Shown: in pieces, positions 6,170-14,228 of the stretch
Position numbering within the stretch: the first letter of the stretch is position 1
Layout of the letters: each line of letters starts with the position of its first letter
DNA from: JAJRXR01 sp044439985
GTDB taxonomy: Bacteria > Planctomycetota > Phycisphaerae > Phycisphaerales > UBA1924
DNA: 30,028 nt
NCBI GenBank assembly: GCA_044439985.1
Contig: JBITAG010000277.1
Coordinates: forward strand, 1 to 30,028
Direction of reading: 5' to 3'
The notes under the pieces: generated by a model
Databases searched by the model: none
Seen by the model: only the letters and a program-made list of their open reading frames with translations
Told to the model about the DNA's origin: nothing
Program-made: the position numbers and the translations under genes

Positions 6170-7813
6170 ATGTTGCAAGCCTGGCCGACGCTCTGCCCCT
6201 CGGTGTGCGCCGCGCTCCTCTGCGGCCAGCCCAGCGTCAATGATCGACCGGACACCCCGGCCACGCGGCTGACGTTCACCGATGTCACCGCACAGGCCGG
6301 GCTCGACGCCCTCCACACCCTCCCTCCCGGCCCCCCCCCGCTGAGCGCCATGAGCGCCGGCGCCGCCGTCGCCGACTTCAACAACGACGGGTGGCAGGAC
6401 ATCTTCGTCCTCACCGGCGGCGGCGCCCCCGACCGCCTGTTCATCAACAACGGGGACGGGACGTTCTCTGACGAGGCGATGGCCTGGGGCGTCGCCAACC
6501 GGCACCTGGGCTTCGGCGCGGTCGCCGCCGACTTCAACGACGACGGGTTCATCGATCTCTACGCCACCAGCCACGGCCCGAGCGGCTCCAGCCTCGTCCC
6601 GGACCGGAACCTGCTCTACCTCAACAACGGCCCCGACGAGTCCGGGCAGTTCACCTTCCGCGAGGTCGCCCAGCTCGCCGGCGTCCACTCCATCTCCGAG
6701 GCGGGCGACGGGTTCGGGTGCGCCGCGGGCGACTACGACCTCGACGGGGACCTCGACCTCGCCGTCGCGGGGTGGCTCCTCACCCCCTCCGTCGCCCCCG
6801 GCAACCGCCTCTTCCGCAACGACGGGGTCACCCCGGACGGCGTGCCGATCTTCACCGACGTCACCCAGAGCGCCATCGATATCGACCTGTCCTCCTCTCG
6901 GGGCTTCTCCCCCGCCTTCGTCGACATGGACAACGACTGGTACCCCGAGCTGCTCTGGGTCTCCGACTTCCAGACCTCCCGATACCTCGTCAACAACGCC
7001 GACGCCACCTTCACCGATCAGACCCTGCCCGCCAACGTCGGGCACGACCAGAACGGCATGGGCAATGCGCACGGGGACCTCAACAACGACGGACTCGAAG
7101 ACTGGTACGTCTCCTCCGTCCTCATGGACATGGACCCGATCGGGTACTCCGGCAACACGCTCTACCTCAACCTCGGGGACCACACCTTCGTCGAGCGCGC
7201 GCAGGACGCCGGCGTAGACGACGGCGGATGGGGCTGGGGGACCGAGATCCTCGATCTCGATCATGACCAGGACCTCGACATCGTCGAAACCAACGGGTGG
7301 CCATACTTCCCCGAGTTCGTCGGGGAGCCCGCCAAGCTCTTCCTCAACGACGGCACGGGCGAACGCTTCACCGAGGCCGCCCTGCACACCAACTTCCTCC
7401 ACACCCACCAGGGGCGCGGCCTCGCCCGCCTCGACTTCGACAACGACGGCGATCAGGACATCCTTCTGCTCGCCTTCGACGGCCCCCTCACCCTCCTGCG
7501 CAACGATCTCCCCACGTCAACCGGAGACGCCAACTGGATCCGCGTCTTCGTCGACACGGACGCCCGCGCCGACCTGGCGCCCCACGGCATCGGCGCGCGT
7601 GTCCGGGCCATCACCCCGACCGCGGACCAGCACCGCTCCCTCGACGCCGCCTCGCGCTACCTCGCCTCCTCCGAGATCTCCGCCCACTTCGGCCTCGCCG
7701 ACGCCCCCTCCGTCACCATCGAGGTCGAGTGGCACGACGGCACCCTGGCCCGCTTCCCGGACCTGGCGCCCAACCAGACGCTCCACGTCAGCGCCCCCCG
7801 CCCCCCGCGCTAG
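6170..7813 (+). CDS. CRTAC1-type protein with FG-GAP/VCBS repeats and UnbV (ASPIC) domain
   Basis: This 547-residue protein is probably exported and calcium-binding. Seven Asp/Asn-rich loops of the D-x-[DN]-x-[DN]-G type start near residues 69, 121, 188, 252, 303, 362 and 422 (for example D-F-N-N-D-G-W-Q-D-I), as in a beta-propeller of FG-GAP repeats. Residues about 472-541 form an ASPIC/UnbV domain with G-I-G-A-R-V and S-R-Y-L-A-S-S-E. Such proteins are common in planctomycetes and are linked to the cell surface or adhesion; the exact role is unknown. The ATG at 6170 follows GGGAG; the N-terminus is only a weak signal peptide and could begin a few codons earlier at GTG. The gene converges on the phosphomutase gene with 4 nt between stops. 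Confidence 0.88.
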   Translation: MLQAWPTLCPSVCAALLCGQPSVNDRPDTPATRLTFTDVTAQAGLDALHTLPPGPPPLSAMSAGAAVADFNNDGWQDIFVLTGGGAPDRLFINNGDGTFSDEAMAWGVANRHLGFGAVAADFNDDGFIDLYATSHGPSGSSLVPDRNLLYLNNGPDESGQFTFREVAQLAGVHSISEAGDGFGCAAGDYDLDGDLDLAVAGWLLTPSVAPGNRLFRNDGVTPDGVPIFTDVTQSAIDIDLSSSRGFSPAFVDMDNDWYPELLWVSDFQTSRYLVNNADATFTDQTLPANVGHDQNGMGNAHGDLNNDGLEDWYVSSVLMDMDPIGYSGNTLYLNLGDHTFVERAQDAGVDDGGWGWGTEILDLDHDQDLDIVETNGWPYFPEFVGEPAKLFLNDGTGERFTEAALHTNFLHTHQGRGLARLDFDNDGDQDILLLAFDGPLTLLRNDLPTSTGDANWIRVFVDTDARADLAPHGIGARVRAITPTADQHRSLDAASRYLASSEISAHFGLADAPSVTIEVEWHDGTLARFPDLAPNQTLHVSAPRPPR

Positions 7814-7817
7814 CGTC

Positions 7818-9329
7818 TCACCCCCCGCCGATCATCCCCTCGATCCGCGCCAGCAACGCCTCGGCCGCTCCCGCGCTGGGCGCCTCGCAGATCAGGCGCA
7901 TGATCGGCTCGGTGTTGCTCGCCCGCACGTGCACCCACGCCCGCTCCCCGGGCCAGTCCACGCGCACCCCGTCCTGCAGATCGATCTCGGCCCCGTTCTC
8001 TCCCTCACACCCGCGTCGAACGGCCTCGACCGCCGGCGCCGCCGCCTCCTTGCTCGGGATGTCCACCTTGCGTTTGAGGATCACGTACCCGTCACCGCGC
8101 TGCCCCGCCATCGAGTCGATCCACGACACCAGCTCAGAGACCTTCATCCCCTTGCGCGCCATGAGCGCCAGCGTCAGCGCCATCGCGCCAAGCGAGTCGC
8201 GCACGTACACCACCTCGGGCCAGATCACCCCCCCGTTGCCCTCGCCGCCCAGGACCACGTCCTCGCCCGAGGCTGTGAGCGCCTTCATGCGCTCCACCAC
8301 GTTCGCCTCGCCCACCGCGGTCCGCTCCACCCTCGCCCCGTAGCGGGCCGCGACGTCATCGATCATCCGCGATGTGGACAGGTTCGTCACAATCACCGCC
8401 TGCTTCTTTGCCTCTTCATCGTTCTCCCCCCCGGGGAGAGGGCCGGGGTGAGGGGCTCCGTCTTCTCCGCTTTCCTTCCTCGCCTCGAGCAGGCTCAACG
8501 CCGCGAGCACGAGCGTGTACTCCTCCCCGATGTACTCGCCCATCTCATCGACGATCGCGAGCCGGTCCGCGTCCGGGTCCTGCGCGAATCCGACATCCGC
8601 GTTGTTCCCCGGCACGGCGTCGCACAGCCCGCCCTCGCCGGAAAGGTTCTCGCGAGTCGGTTCGGGCGTGTGGGGGAAGACGCCGCCGCGATCCCCGAAG
8701 AGCTGGATCGGGCGGGCGCCCATCGACCGGCACAAAGCCTCCGCGCCGGCGCTCCCCGACGCGTTGACCGAGTCGAGCGCCACCGATCGGCCCGAGGGGT
8801 TTCCGATGCGCATCGCGCGGTCGGCCACCCAGGCGGCGTGCGCCGTCGCGGTCCCCTCCGGTTCGACGCACCCCCCACGCGTGGCCTCGCCCAACGAGGG
8901 CTGGGCGCCCCGGAAGCGTTCCACGATCGACGCGGCCTGCGCCGCGGTCGGCGCCGCCGTCCTCCCGTCCGCGCCGGACCTGAGCAGCACCTTGATCCCG
9001 TTCCACTGCGCCGGGTTGTGGCTCGCGGTCACCACCACCCCGCCCGTGAGCCCCTCCCGGTCCACAAACCAGCCGACGGTCGGCGTCATCTGCACGCCCA
9101 GCGGCGTGACCGCACAGCCCGCCGCCGAGAGCCCCGCCAGCACCGCCTCGTAGATCGGCTCGTACCCCGCGCGACCGTCCGCGCCGACGCCCACCTTTGC
9201 CTCACCCTCGAATCCACGAAACCACTCCCCCACCACCCCCGCGTACCGCCTCGCCACCTCCGGCGTCAGGCTCTCCCCCACGATCCCCCGCAACCCACTC
9301 ACCCCCAGAATCAACGGCGCCTCACCCAT
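7818..9329 (-). CDS. glmM: Phosphoglucosamine mutase / phosphomannomutase family enzyme
   Basis: This 503-residue alpha-D-phosphohexomutase moves the phosphate between the 1 and 6 positions of a hexose, feeding UDP-GlcNAc or mannose-derived precursors. Visible motifs are the phosphoserine loop T-A-S-H-N-P (Ser103), the Mg loop D-P-D-A-D-R (251-256), the sugar loop G-E-G-N-G (362-366) and the phosphate loop R-A-S-N-T-E-P (469-475). All key residues are present. The sequence alone does not separate GlmM from ManB; the symbol is tentative. Residues about 285-308, between the second and third domains, contain A-P-H-P-G-P-L-P-G-G-E-N, the translation of a palindromic repeat inserted in frame. I chose the ATG at 9327-9329 over the GTG one codon before. 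Confidence 0.88.
   Translation of the reverse strand: MGEAPLILGVSGLRGIVGESLTPEVARRYAGVVGEWFRGFEGEAKVGVGADGRAGYEPIYEAVLAGLSAAGCAVTPLGVQMTPTVGWFVDREGLTGGVVVTASHNPAQWNGIKVLLRSGADGRTAAPTAAQAASIVERFRGAQPSLGEATRGGCVEPEGTATAHAAWVADRAMRIGNPSGRSVALDSVNASGSAGAEALCRSMGARPIQLFGDRGGVFPHTPEPTRENLSGEGGLCDAVPGNNADVGFAQDPDADRLAIVDEMGEYIGEEYTLVLAALSLLEARKESGEDGAPHPGPLPGGENDEEAKKQAVIVTNLSTSRMIDDVAARYGARVERTAVGEANVVERMKALTASGEDVVLGGEGNGGVIWPEVVYVRDSLGAMALTLALMARKGMKVSELVSWIDSMAGQRGDGYVILKRKVDIPSKEAAAPAVEAVRRGCEGENGAEIDLQDGVRVDWPGERAWVHVRASNTEPIMRLICEAPSAGAAEALLARIEGMIGGG
8423..8456 (-). repeat. PHPGPLP-encoding palindromic intergenic-type repeat inside the phosphomutase gene
   Basis: The plus strand has TCTCCCC-CCC-GGGGAGA (a 7-bp hairpin at 8423-8439), then GGGCCGGGGTGAGGGG. 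Read on the minus strand this is the familiar CCTCACCCCGGCCCTCTCC unit found, usually between genes, in many planctomycetes and other GC-rich bacteria. Here it lies within the coding sequence and keeps the frame. No second copy is obvious in the window. Confidence 0.7.
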
Positions 9330-9410
9330 CACTGCCCCTTCGTCGCTTGTCTCTCGGACTCTTCTCTCTCGGTCTGTTCGTCTCTACTCCTCCCCCACTC
9401 TACCCACCCC

Positions 9411-9416
9411 TACACT
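9411..9416 (+). promoter_or_regulatory. -10-like hexamer TACACT before the pterin synthase
   Basis: TACACT ends 9 nt before the ATG at 9426, and the leader is pyrimidine-rich without a Shine-Dalgarno site. A leaderless or near-leaderless transcript is likely. The spacing is longer than at the other sites of this kind. Confidence 0.35.
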
Positions 9417-9425
9417 CTGCCACCC

Positions 9426-9818
9426 ATGTACGAGATCCGCGTCGAGCACACCTTCTCCGCGGCCCACGCCCTCACCATCGGCTCGGCTCGCGAGCCCCTC
9501 CACGGACACGACTGGCGCGTGCGCGTCACCCTCGACGGCCCCGCCCTCGACGACGACGCCCTGCTCTGCGATTTCCACACCGTCGAGGACACGCTCCGCG
9601 ACGTCTGCAAGCCCTTCCACAACCAGACGCTCAACGACGCCCCCCCGTTCAGCGAGGGCGCCAACCCCAGCGCCGAACGTCTCGCCCGCCACATCGCCGA
9701 CGAGTTGATCGATCGCCTGGCCCCAGCGCTCGCCCCGCACGCCCGCGTCGCGAGCGTCAGCGTCACCGAAGCCCCCGGGTGCCAGGCGACCTATCGCCCC
9801 CCGGAGAATCGCGCGTGA
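9426..9818 (+). CDS. 6-pyruvoyltetrahydropterin synthase/QueD family, PTPS-III-like
   Basis: This 130-residue tunnelling-fold enzyme acts on 7,8-dihydroneopterin triphosphate. Zinc ligands are His14, His26 and His28 (A-A-H, L-H-G-H). Other active-site candidates are His65 and Glu115 (T-E-A-P-G). QueD proteins carry C-x3-H-G-H; here the segment is A-R-E-P-L-H-G-H, with no Cys and a Glu in the E-x2-H-G-H position. That is the PTPS-III signature, known from Plasmodium and some bacteria, where the enzyme makes 6-hydroxymethyl-dihydropterin and bypasses FolB in folate synthesis. I therefore favour a folate role over queuosine. The stop overlaps the GTG start of polyphosphate kinase, so the two are co-transcribed. 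It is divergent from the phosphomutase gene. Confidence 0.85.
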   Translation: MYEIRVEHTFSAAHALTIGSAREPLHGHDWRVRVTLDGPALDDDALLCDFHTVEDTLRDVCKPFHNQTLNDAPPFSEGANPSAERLARHIADELIDRLAPALAPHARVASVSVTEAPGCQATYRPPENRA

Positions 9819-12040
9819 GTTCCCAGAAGGACAAGAAACCGAAGAAGGACCGGCGCCAGTCGAGGGAAGTCCCCCCCAACGGATCCCCGTCGTCCCCCGA
9901 GGGCTCCCCCGAGGCCCGCTACTTCAACCGCGACACCTCCTGGCTCGAGTTCAACCGGCGCGTCCTCGCCCTCGCCGTCGATGACCGCACCCCGCTGCTC
10001 GAACGCGTCAAGTTCCTCGCCATCTTCGCGTCGAACCTCGACGAGTTCTTCATGAAGCGCATCGGGCTGCTCAAGCACCGGATCGAGTCCGGGCGCGGCG
10101 CCCGGGCGCCGGGCGAGCTGCCCCCCCGCCAGGTCCTCGCCGCCTGCCGCGAGATGATCATCGATATGGTCCAGCAGCAGGCCGACTGCTGGCGGCGCGA
10201 CATCCGCCCCGCGCTCGCCAAGGCGGGCGTCCACGCCCTCAGCTACGACGACCTCACCGAGCACGAACGCGCCCGCGTGGACGACTGGTTCATGGCCAAC
10301 GTCTTCCCCACCCTCACCCCCCTCGCCGTGGACCCCGGGCACCGCTTCCCGTTCATCTCGAACCTCTCCGAGAACCTCGGCGTCCTCCTGCGCACCCCCG
10401 GCTCGCGCGAGCACAAGTTCGCCCGCGTCAAGATCCCCGACGTGCTCACCCAGTTCGTCCGCGCCGACGATCCCGCCAAGTCGCTCGCCGATGAGCCCCC
10501 CATGCGGATCATCGCCCTCGACGACCTCGTCCGGCACAACCTCGACGACCTCTTCCCCGGCCTTGAGATCGTCGCCGTCCAGCCCTTCCGCCTGACCCGG
10601 TCCGCGGCGCCCGAACTCGACGAGGACGACGACGAGGCCGACGACCTTCTCGAACAGGTCGAGGCCGAGCTTCGCATGCGCCGCTTCGCCAGCGCCGTGC
10701 GCATCCAGGTCGAGCCGAACCCCAACCCCGAGATCCTGCGTTTCGTCCTTCAGGAACTCGAACTCGACGAGAACGACGTCTACGCCCGCCCCGGGCTCCT
10801 TGCCTTCGCCGACCTCTTCGCCTTCTCCGCCATCCCCCTCGAAGAGCACAAGGACCGGGCCTGGACGCCCGTCACCCCCCCCGCTCTGGCGGCGCCCCTC
10901 GACGAGCCGGCGCCCGACATCTTCGCCCGCATCCGCGAGGGGGACATCCTCCTCCACCACCCGTACGAGTCCTTCCAGCTCTCCGTCGAACGCTTCATCG
11001 ACGAGGCCGCCGCCGACCCCAACGTCCTCGCGATCAAGCAGACCCTCTACCGCTCCTCGAGCGACTCCCCCTTCGTCAACACGCTCATCGAGGCCGCCGA
11101 GGACGGCAAGATGGTCGCCTGCCTCGTCGAACTCCGCGCCCGCTTCGACGAAGAGAAAAACGTCGCCTTCGCCCGCAAGCTGGAGAAGGCGGGCGTGCAC
11201 GTCGCCTACGGCGTCGTCGGCCTCAAGACCCACTGCAAATGCTCGCTCGTCGTCCGACGCGAGCAGCTCGACGACGGCTCCTGGGGCCTCCGCTCCTACG
11301 CCCACGTCGGCACCGGGAACTACCACCCCCACACCGCGCAGCTCTACACCGACCTCGGCGTGCTCACGTGCGACCCGGACATCACCGCCGACGTCATCAA
11401 GCTCTTCAACACCCTCACCGGGCACGCCGCCAAGCACGAGTACGCTCGCCTCCTCGTGGCGCCCGAGCACATGCGTTCCCGCTTCGACCGCCTCATCCGC
11501 CGGGAGATCGAGCACGCCCGCGCCGGGCGCCCCGCACGCATCATCGCCAAGATGAACGCCCTCGAAGACCGCAAGATCACCGAACGCCTCTACGAGGCCT
11601 CGCAGGCGGGCGTCCAGATCGACCTCATCATCCGCGGCTTCTGCTCGCTCCGCCCGGGCATCCCCGGGCTCTCCGAGAACATCCGCGTCCGCTCCATCAT
11701 CGGACGCTTCCTCGAGCACTCGCGCATCTTCTACTTCGCCTCGGGGGAGTCGGACCCCGGAAAGGGCTCGTACTACATCAGCTCCGCCGACTGGATGTAC
11801 CGCAACCTCAACAACCGCGTCGAGGCCGCCTGCCCCGTGGACGACCCCGCCGCGCGTGAACGCCTCTGGGAGCTTCTCAACATCCTGCTCTCGGACGAGC
11901 GCAACGCGTGGGTCCTGCGCCCCGACGGGACCTACACCCAGCTGCGCCCCTCGCCGGACGCCGACCCGGAATCCCCCCAGGCGCTCGGAACGTTCGAGAC
12001 CCTCATGCGCCTGACCACCCGGCGCGCTCGCTCCACCTAG
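9815..12040 (+). CDS. ppk1: Polyphosphate kinase 1
   Basis: This 741-residue enzyme reversibly polymerises the terminal phosphate of ATP into polyphosphate. The order is an N-terminal domain (from about residue 35, Y-F-N-R-D-T-S-W-L-E-F-N), a head domain (about 140-330) and two C-terminal phospholipase-D-like domains. The likely autophosphorylated His is His497 in H-V-G-T-G-N-Y; a second conserved His is His635 in F-L-E-H-S-R-I. I-K-Q-T-L-Y-R and E-L-R-A-R-F-D-E are also typical. The start is GTG, overlapping the upstream TGA (GTGA), so translation is coupled to the pterin enzyme. About 30 charged residues precede the conserved part. Its stop shares the bases CTAG with the stop of the convergent reductase gene. 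Confidence 0.93.
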   Translation: MSSQKDKKPKKDRRQSREVPPNGSPSSPEGSPEARYFNRDTSWLEFNRRVLALAVDDRTPLLERVKFLAIFASNLDEFFMKRIGLLKHRIESGRGARAPGELPPRQVLAACREMIIDMVQQQADCWRRDIRPALAKAGVHALSYDDLTEHERARVDDWFMANVFPTLTPLAVDPGHRFPFISNLSENLGVLLRTPGSREHKFARVKIPDVLTQFVRADDPAKSLADEPPMRIIALDDLVRHNLDDLFPGLEIVAVQPFRLTRSAAPELDEDDDEADDLLEQVEAELRMRRFASAVRIQVEPNPNPEILRFVLQELELDENDVYARPGLLAFADLFAFSAIPLEEHKDRAWTPVTPPALAAPLDEPAPDIFARIREGDILLHHPYESFQLSVERFIDEAAADPNVLAIKQTLYRSSSDSPFVNTLIEAAEDGKMVACLVELRARFDEEKNVAFARKLEKAGVHVAYGVVGLKTHCKCSLVVRREQLDDGSWGLRSYAHVGTGNYHPHTAQLYTDLGVLTCDPDITADVIKLFNTLTGHAAKHEYARLLVAPEHMRSRFDRLIRREIEHARAGRPARIIAKMNALEDRKITERLYEASQAGVQIDLIIRGFCSLRPGIPGLSENIRVRSIIGRFLEHSRIFYFASGESDPGKGSYYISSADWMYRNLNNRVEAACPVDDPAARERLWELLNILLSDERNAWVLRPDGTYTQLRPSPDADPESPQALGTFETLMRLTTRRARST

Positions 12041-13116
12041 CTCTCCTCCAACTCCCCGTAGACCTCCGCCTCGCCCACCGGCCCGCGCCCCGTGATCGAC
12101 CGCGCGATGCGCGACGCGTGCACGTGGCTCGTCTCGATGAAGACCTTCGTCCGGCGCTGCGTCCCCGCCGTCGCCGTCCCCGCGACGTACAACCCCGGCA
12201 CGTTGGTCTCCATCGTCTTCGGGTTGAACGCCGGGCAACGCTCCTCCCCGACCAGCTCCACCCCGCAGCGCTCAAAGAGCGTCGCGTCCTGCTCGTACCC
12301 GGTCAGCAGCACCACCCGGTCCGCGCCCCGGACGATCTCCCGCTCTCCCTGACGCAGCCGGACCTCCCCCTCCCCGATCGACTCGACCCGCGAGCCGGGC
12401 AGGAACCCGATCCGCTCCTTCCGGATGAGCCACTCGATCTCCGGCAGCAGCCAGTACTTGATCCGCTCCGGGTCGAACCGCTCCCCGCGGTAGCTCACCG
12501 TCACGTGCGCCCCGACGCGGTACAGCCGGATCGCCGCCTCCACCGCCGAGTTCTTTCCCCCGACGATCAGAACCCGCTGCCCGTAGTACTCGTGCGGATC
12601 GGCCAGGTAGTGGCTGACGTGCCCGAGCGTTTCCCCCGGAACCCCGAGCGTCCGCGCGCGATGCATGTTCCCGATGGCGAGCACCACGCGGTCCGCCGAC
12701 GCCCGGCGCGCCTCCCCCTCCCCCCAGCGCGTCGGCGTCTCCCCCCCGACGCCCCGCACGCTCCGACGCATCTCCACCTCGAACGCATCCCCGGCCCGCT
12801 GAATCCCCTCGACGCGCCACCCGATCTCCACCTCAAGACCCAACGCCCCCGCGACCTGGCGGAGGTACGCCCGGTACTCCTCCCGCGTCGCCTTCTCCTG
12901 GTCCCTCGTGACGAGGGGCACGCCCGCGATCTCGATCCGCTCCGGGCTCGAGAAGTACTTCGTTCCGGGCGCCCACCACCCCATCGTCCACCCGAGCGTC
13001 CCGGCCTCCACCTGGCGCACCGCGCACCCCGCCCCCTTGAGCGCCGCGTGAACCTCCAGTCCGATCGGCCCGCCCCCCACGACCAACACGCTCGATCCCG
13101 CTCCGGTCGTTCCCAT
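12037..13116 (-). CDS. YpdA-like FAD/NAD(P)-dependent oxidoreductase
   Basis: This 359-residue flavoprotein has two dinucleotide folds: G-G-G-P-I-G at residues 14-19 (FAD) and G-G-K-N-S-A at 186-191 (NADPH), and a C-terminal FAD motif near G-L-Y-V-A-G-T (308-314). S-S-P-E-R-I-E-I-A-G-V-P-L at about 56-68 and the absence of a redox C-x2-C match YpdA/Bdr, the bacillithiol disulfide reductases of Firmicutes. Planctomycetes with this family may use it on another low-molecular-weight thiol; the substrate is not shown by the sequence. The gene has no Shine-Dalgarno site; TAGGCT ends 5 nt before the ATG. It overlaps the convergent ppk1 stop by 4 nt. Confidence 0.82.
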   Translation of the reverse strand: MGTTGAGSSVLVVGGGPIGLEVHAALKGAGCAVRQVEAGTLGWTMGWWAPGTKYFSSPERIEIAGVPLVTRDQEKATREEYRAYLRQVAGALGLEVEIGWRVEGIQRAGDAFEVEMRRSVRGVGGETPTRWGEGEARRASADRVVLAIGNMHRARTLGVPGETLGHVSHYLADPHEYYGQRVLIVGGKNSAVEAAIRLYRVGAHVTVSYRGERFDPERIKYWLLPEIEWLIRKERIGFLPGSRVESIGEGEVRLRQGEREIVRGADRVVLLTGYEQDATLFERCGVELVGEERCPAFNPKTMETNVPGLYVAGTATAGTQRRTKVFIETSHVHASRIARSITGRGPVGEAEVYGELEES

Positions 13117-13121
13117 CCCCG

Positions 13122-13127
13122 AGCCTA
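13122..13127 (-). promoter_or_regulatory. -10-like hexamer TAGGCT, leaderless type
   Basis: TAGGCT on the minus strand ends 5 nt before the ATG of the YpdA-like gene at 13116, with no Shine-Dalgarno site. Confidence 0.4.
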
Positions 13128-13141
13128 GGGCCCCCGCCCCC

Positions 13142-13597
13142 TCATCCGTCCGACGACCTGCCCCGAAGATCCAGCACCGAGGCCCGGTCGACCAACATCC
13201 CCCGCAACGCGTTGAGGTCCACCGCGATCCGCCGGGCCTCCTCGAGCAGCGGGCTCTCCCCGCCGACCTCCCCCGCGAACCGGCGGACCCGCTCAGAGAG
13301 CCCCGCGCCGAACGCCGGGTCGAACGCGCCCCGCTCGACCACGGGCGTCGGTTCAGCCGCCCGCCGCGGCGTCCCCCCCCACCACACCACCACCCCGACG
13401 ACGAGGCCCAGGAGCGCCACGCCCCCGATCACCACGCCGCGCCCGCCGGTCGGGACCGAGGCCCCCGGCTCCGGCGCCGTCCGGGCCAGCCGCTCGTTGA
13501 GACGCCCGCGCGCCTCCTCGCTCAGCCCGCCCCCGCTCGGGGCCTCGGCCCGCAGCCGGGCCTCGAGATCAAGATTGAATCGCTCACGCCCGCTCAT
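13142..13597 (-). CDS. Single-pass membrane protein downstream of an ECF sigma factor, possible anti-sigma factor
   Basis: This 151-residue protein has an acidic/basic cytoplasmic part (residues 1 to about 50), one membrane helix at about 54-73 (G-V-V-I-G-G-V-A-L-L-G-L-V-V-G-V-V) and an outer part with Arg/Glu-rich helices. It lacks the His-x3-Cys-x2-Cys zinc motif of classic anti-sigma factors. The ATG at 13595-13597 overlaps the last 14 nt of the sigma factor gene, so the two are translated together; this overlap and the topology are the reason for the anti-sigma suggestion. The frame is open 20 codons further upstream, but that part reads as the shadow of the sigma gene. Confidence 0.7.
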   Translation of the reverse strand: MSGRERFNLDLEARLRAEAPSGGGLSEEARGRLNERLARTAPEPGASVPTGGRGVVIGGVALLGLVVGVVVWWGGTPRRAAEPTPVVERGAFDPAFGAGLSERVRRFAGEVGGESPLLEEARRIAVDLNALRGMLVDRASVLDLRGRSSDG

Positions 13598-14228
13598 ACG
13601 CCACCTCCCCGACCCCCGTCTCGCGCGCTTCTCCGGCGCGCGACGAGATGATCTCACTGAGGGTCTTTCGCGCTCGGTGCAGCATCACCCGAACACCCAC
13701 CCTCGTCTTGCCCATCACCCGCGCGATCTGCCCCGGGTCCAGGTCCTCGCGGTAGCGGAGCCAGAGCGCCTCGTACACCTCCGGGCTCAGCGCCTCACGC
13801 GCCAGCGTCCAGACCGATTCACCCTCCGATCGGTCATTCACCGGCGCGCTCTCGGGCCGCTCCCGGTCCTTGTCCCGCGCCGCCTTCTGACGACGGCGCA
13901 CCACGTTGATGACCTCCCGCCTCGCGATCGTGAGCACCCAGGGCGCCACGGGCTCCCCCTCCCGGTAGGTCTTGATCGACCGCCACGCCCGAAGGAACGC
14001 CTCCTGCGTCACCTCCTCCGCGTCGTGCCGGTCGCGCAGACGCGAGAGGGCAAGCCGGTAGATCCGCCCCTCGAACCGATCCACCAGCATCCCGAAGCAC
14101 GCGCGATCCCCGGCGCGCGCCCGCGACGCGAGCGCCTCATCGCTCACGCCGCCCGACGCGACCCGCTCGGTCGTGCGTTCGTCCATGGTCACGGTCATGC
14201 TACCGGTCATCGTCCTCGCCACCGACAT
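13584..14228 (-). CDS. RNA polymerase sigma factor, ECF family
   Basis: This is an extracytoplasmic-function sigma factor of up to 214 residues. Region 2 spans about residues 45-112 (R-F-E-G-R-I-Y-R-L-A, then D-A-E-E-V-T-Q-E-A-F-L-R-A-W) and region 4 about 143-192 (L-S-P-E-V-Y-E-A-L-W-L-R-Y, V-G-V-R-V-M-L-H-R-A-R). The start is unsure: ATG codons at residues 1, 7, 11 and 15 are all in frame, and the first two overlap the end of the upstream secreted-protein gene. Residue 11 (ATG at 14196-14198) lies just after that gene's TAG. The gene is the middle member of a three-gene operon and overlaps both neighbours. Confidence 0.9.
   Translation of the reverse strand: MSVARTMTGSMTVTMDERTTERVASGGVSDEALASRARAGDRACFGMLVDRFEGRIYRLALSRLRDRHDAEEVTQEAFLRAWRSIKTYREGEPVAPWVLTIARREVINVVRRRQKAARDKDRERPESAPVNDRSEGESVWTLAREALSPEVYEALWLRYREDLDPGQIARVMGKTRVGVRVMLHRARKTLSEIISSRAGEARETGVGEVAYERA

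Noticed and set aside
6029..7408. A 459-codon minus-strand open frame opposite the FG-GAP gene
   Set aside because: Its Val/Glu/Gly pattern mirrors the Asp-rich repeats of the real gene; no start signal.
8372..8767. A short plus-strand frame containing S-P-P-R-G-E-G-R-G-E-G
   Set aside because: It is the reverse reading of the palindromic repeat inside the phosphomutase gene.
9791..12238. An 815-codon open frame on the minus strand
   Set aside because: Antisense to polyphosphate kinase, with Gly/Val/Glu/Asp repetition typical of reversed GC-rich codons.
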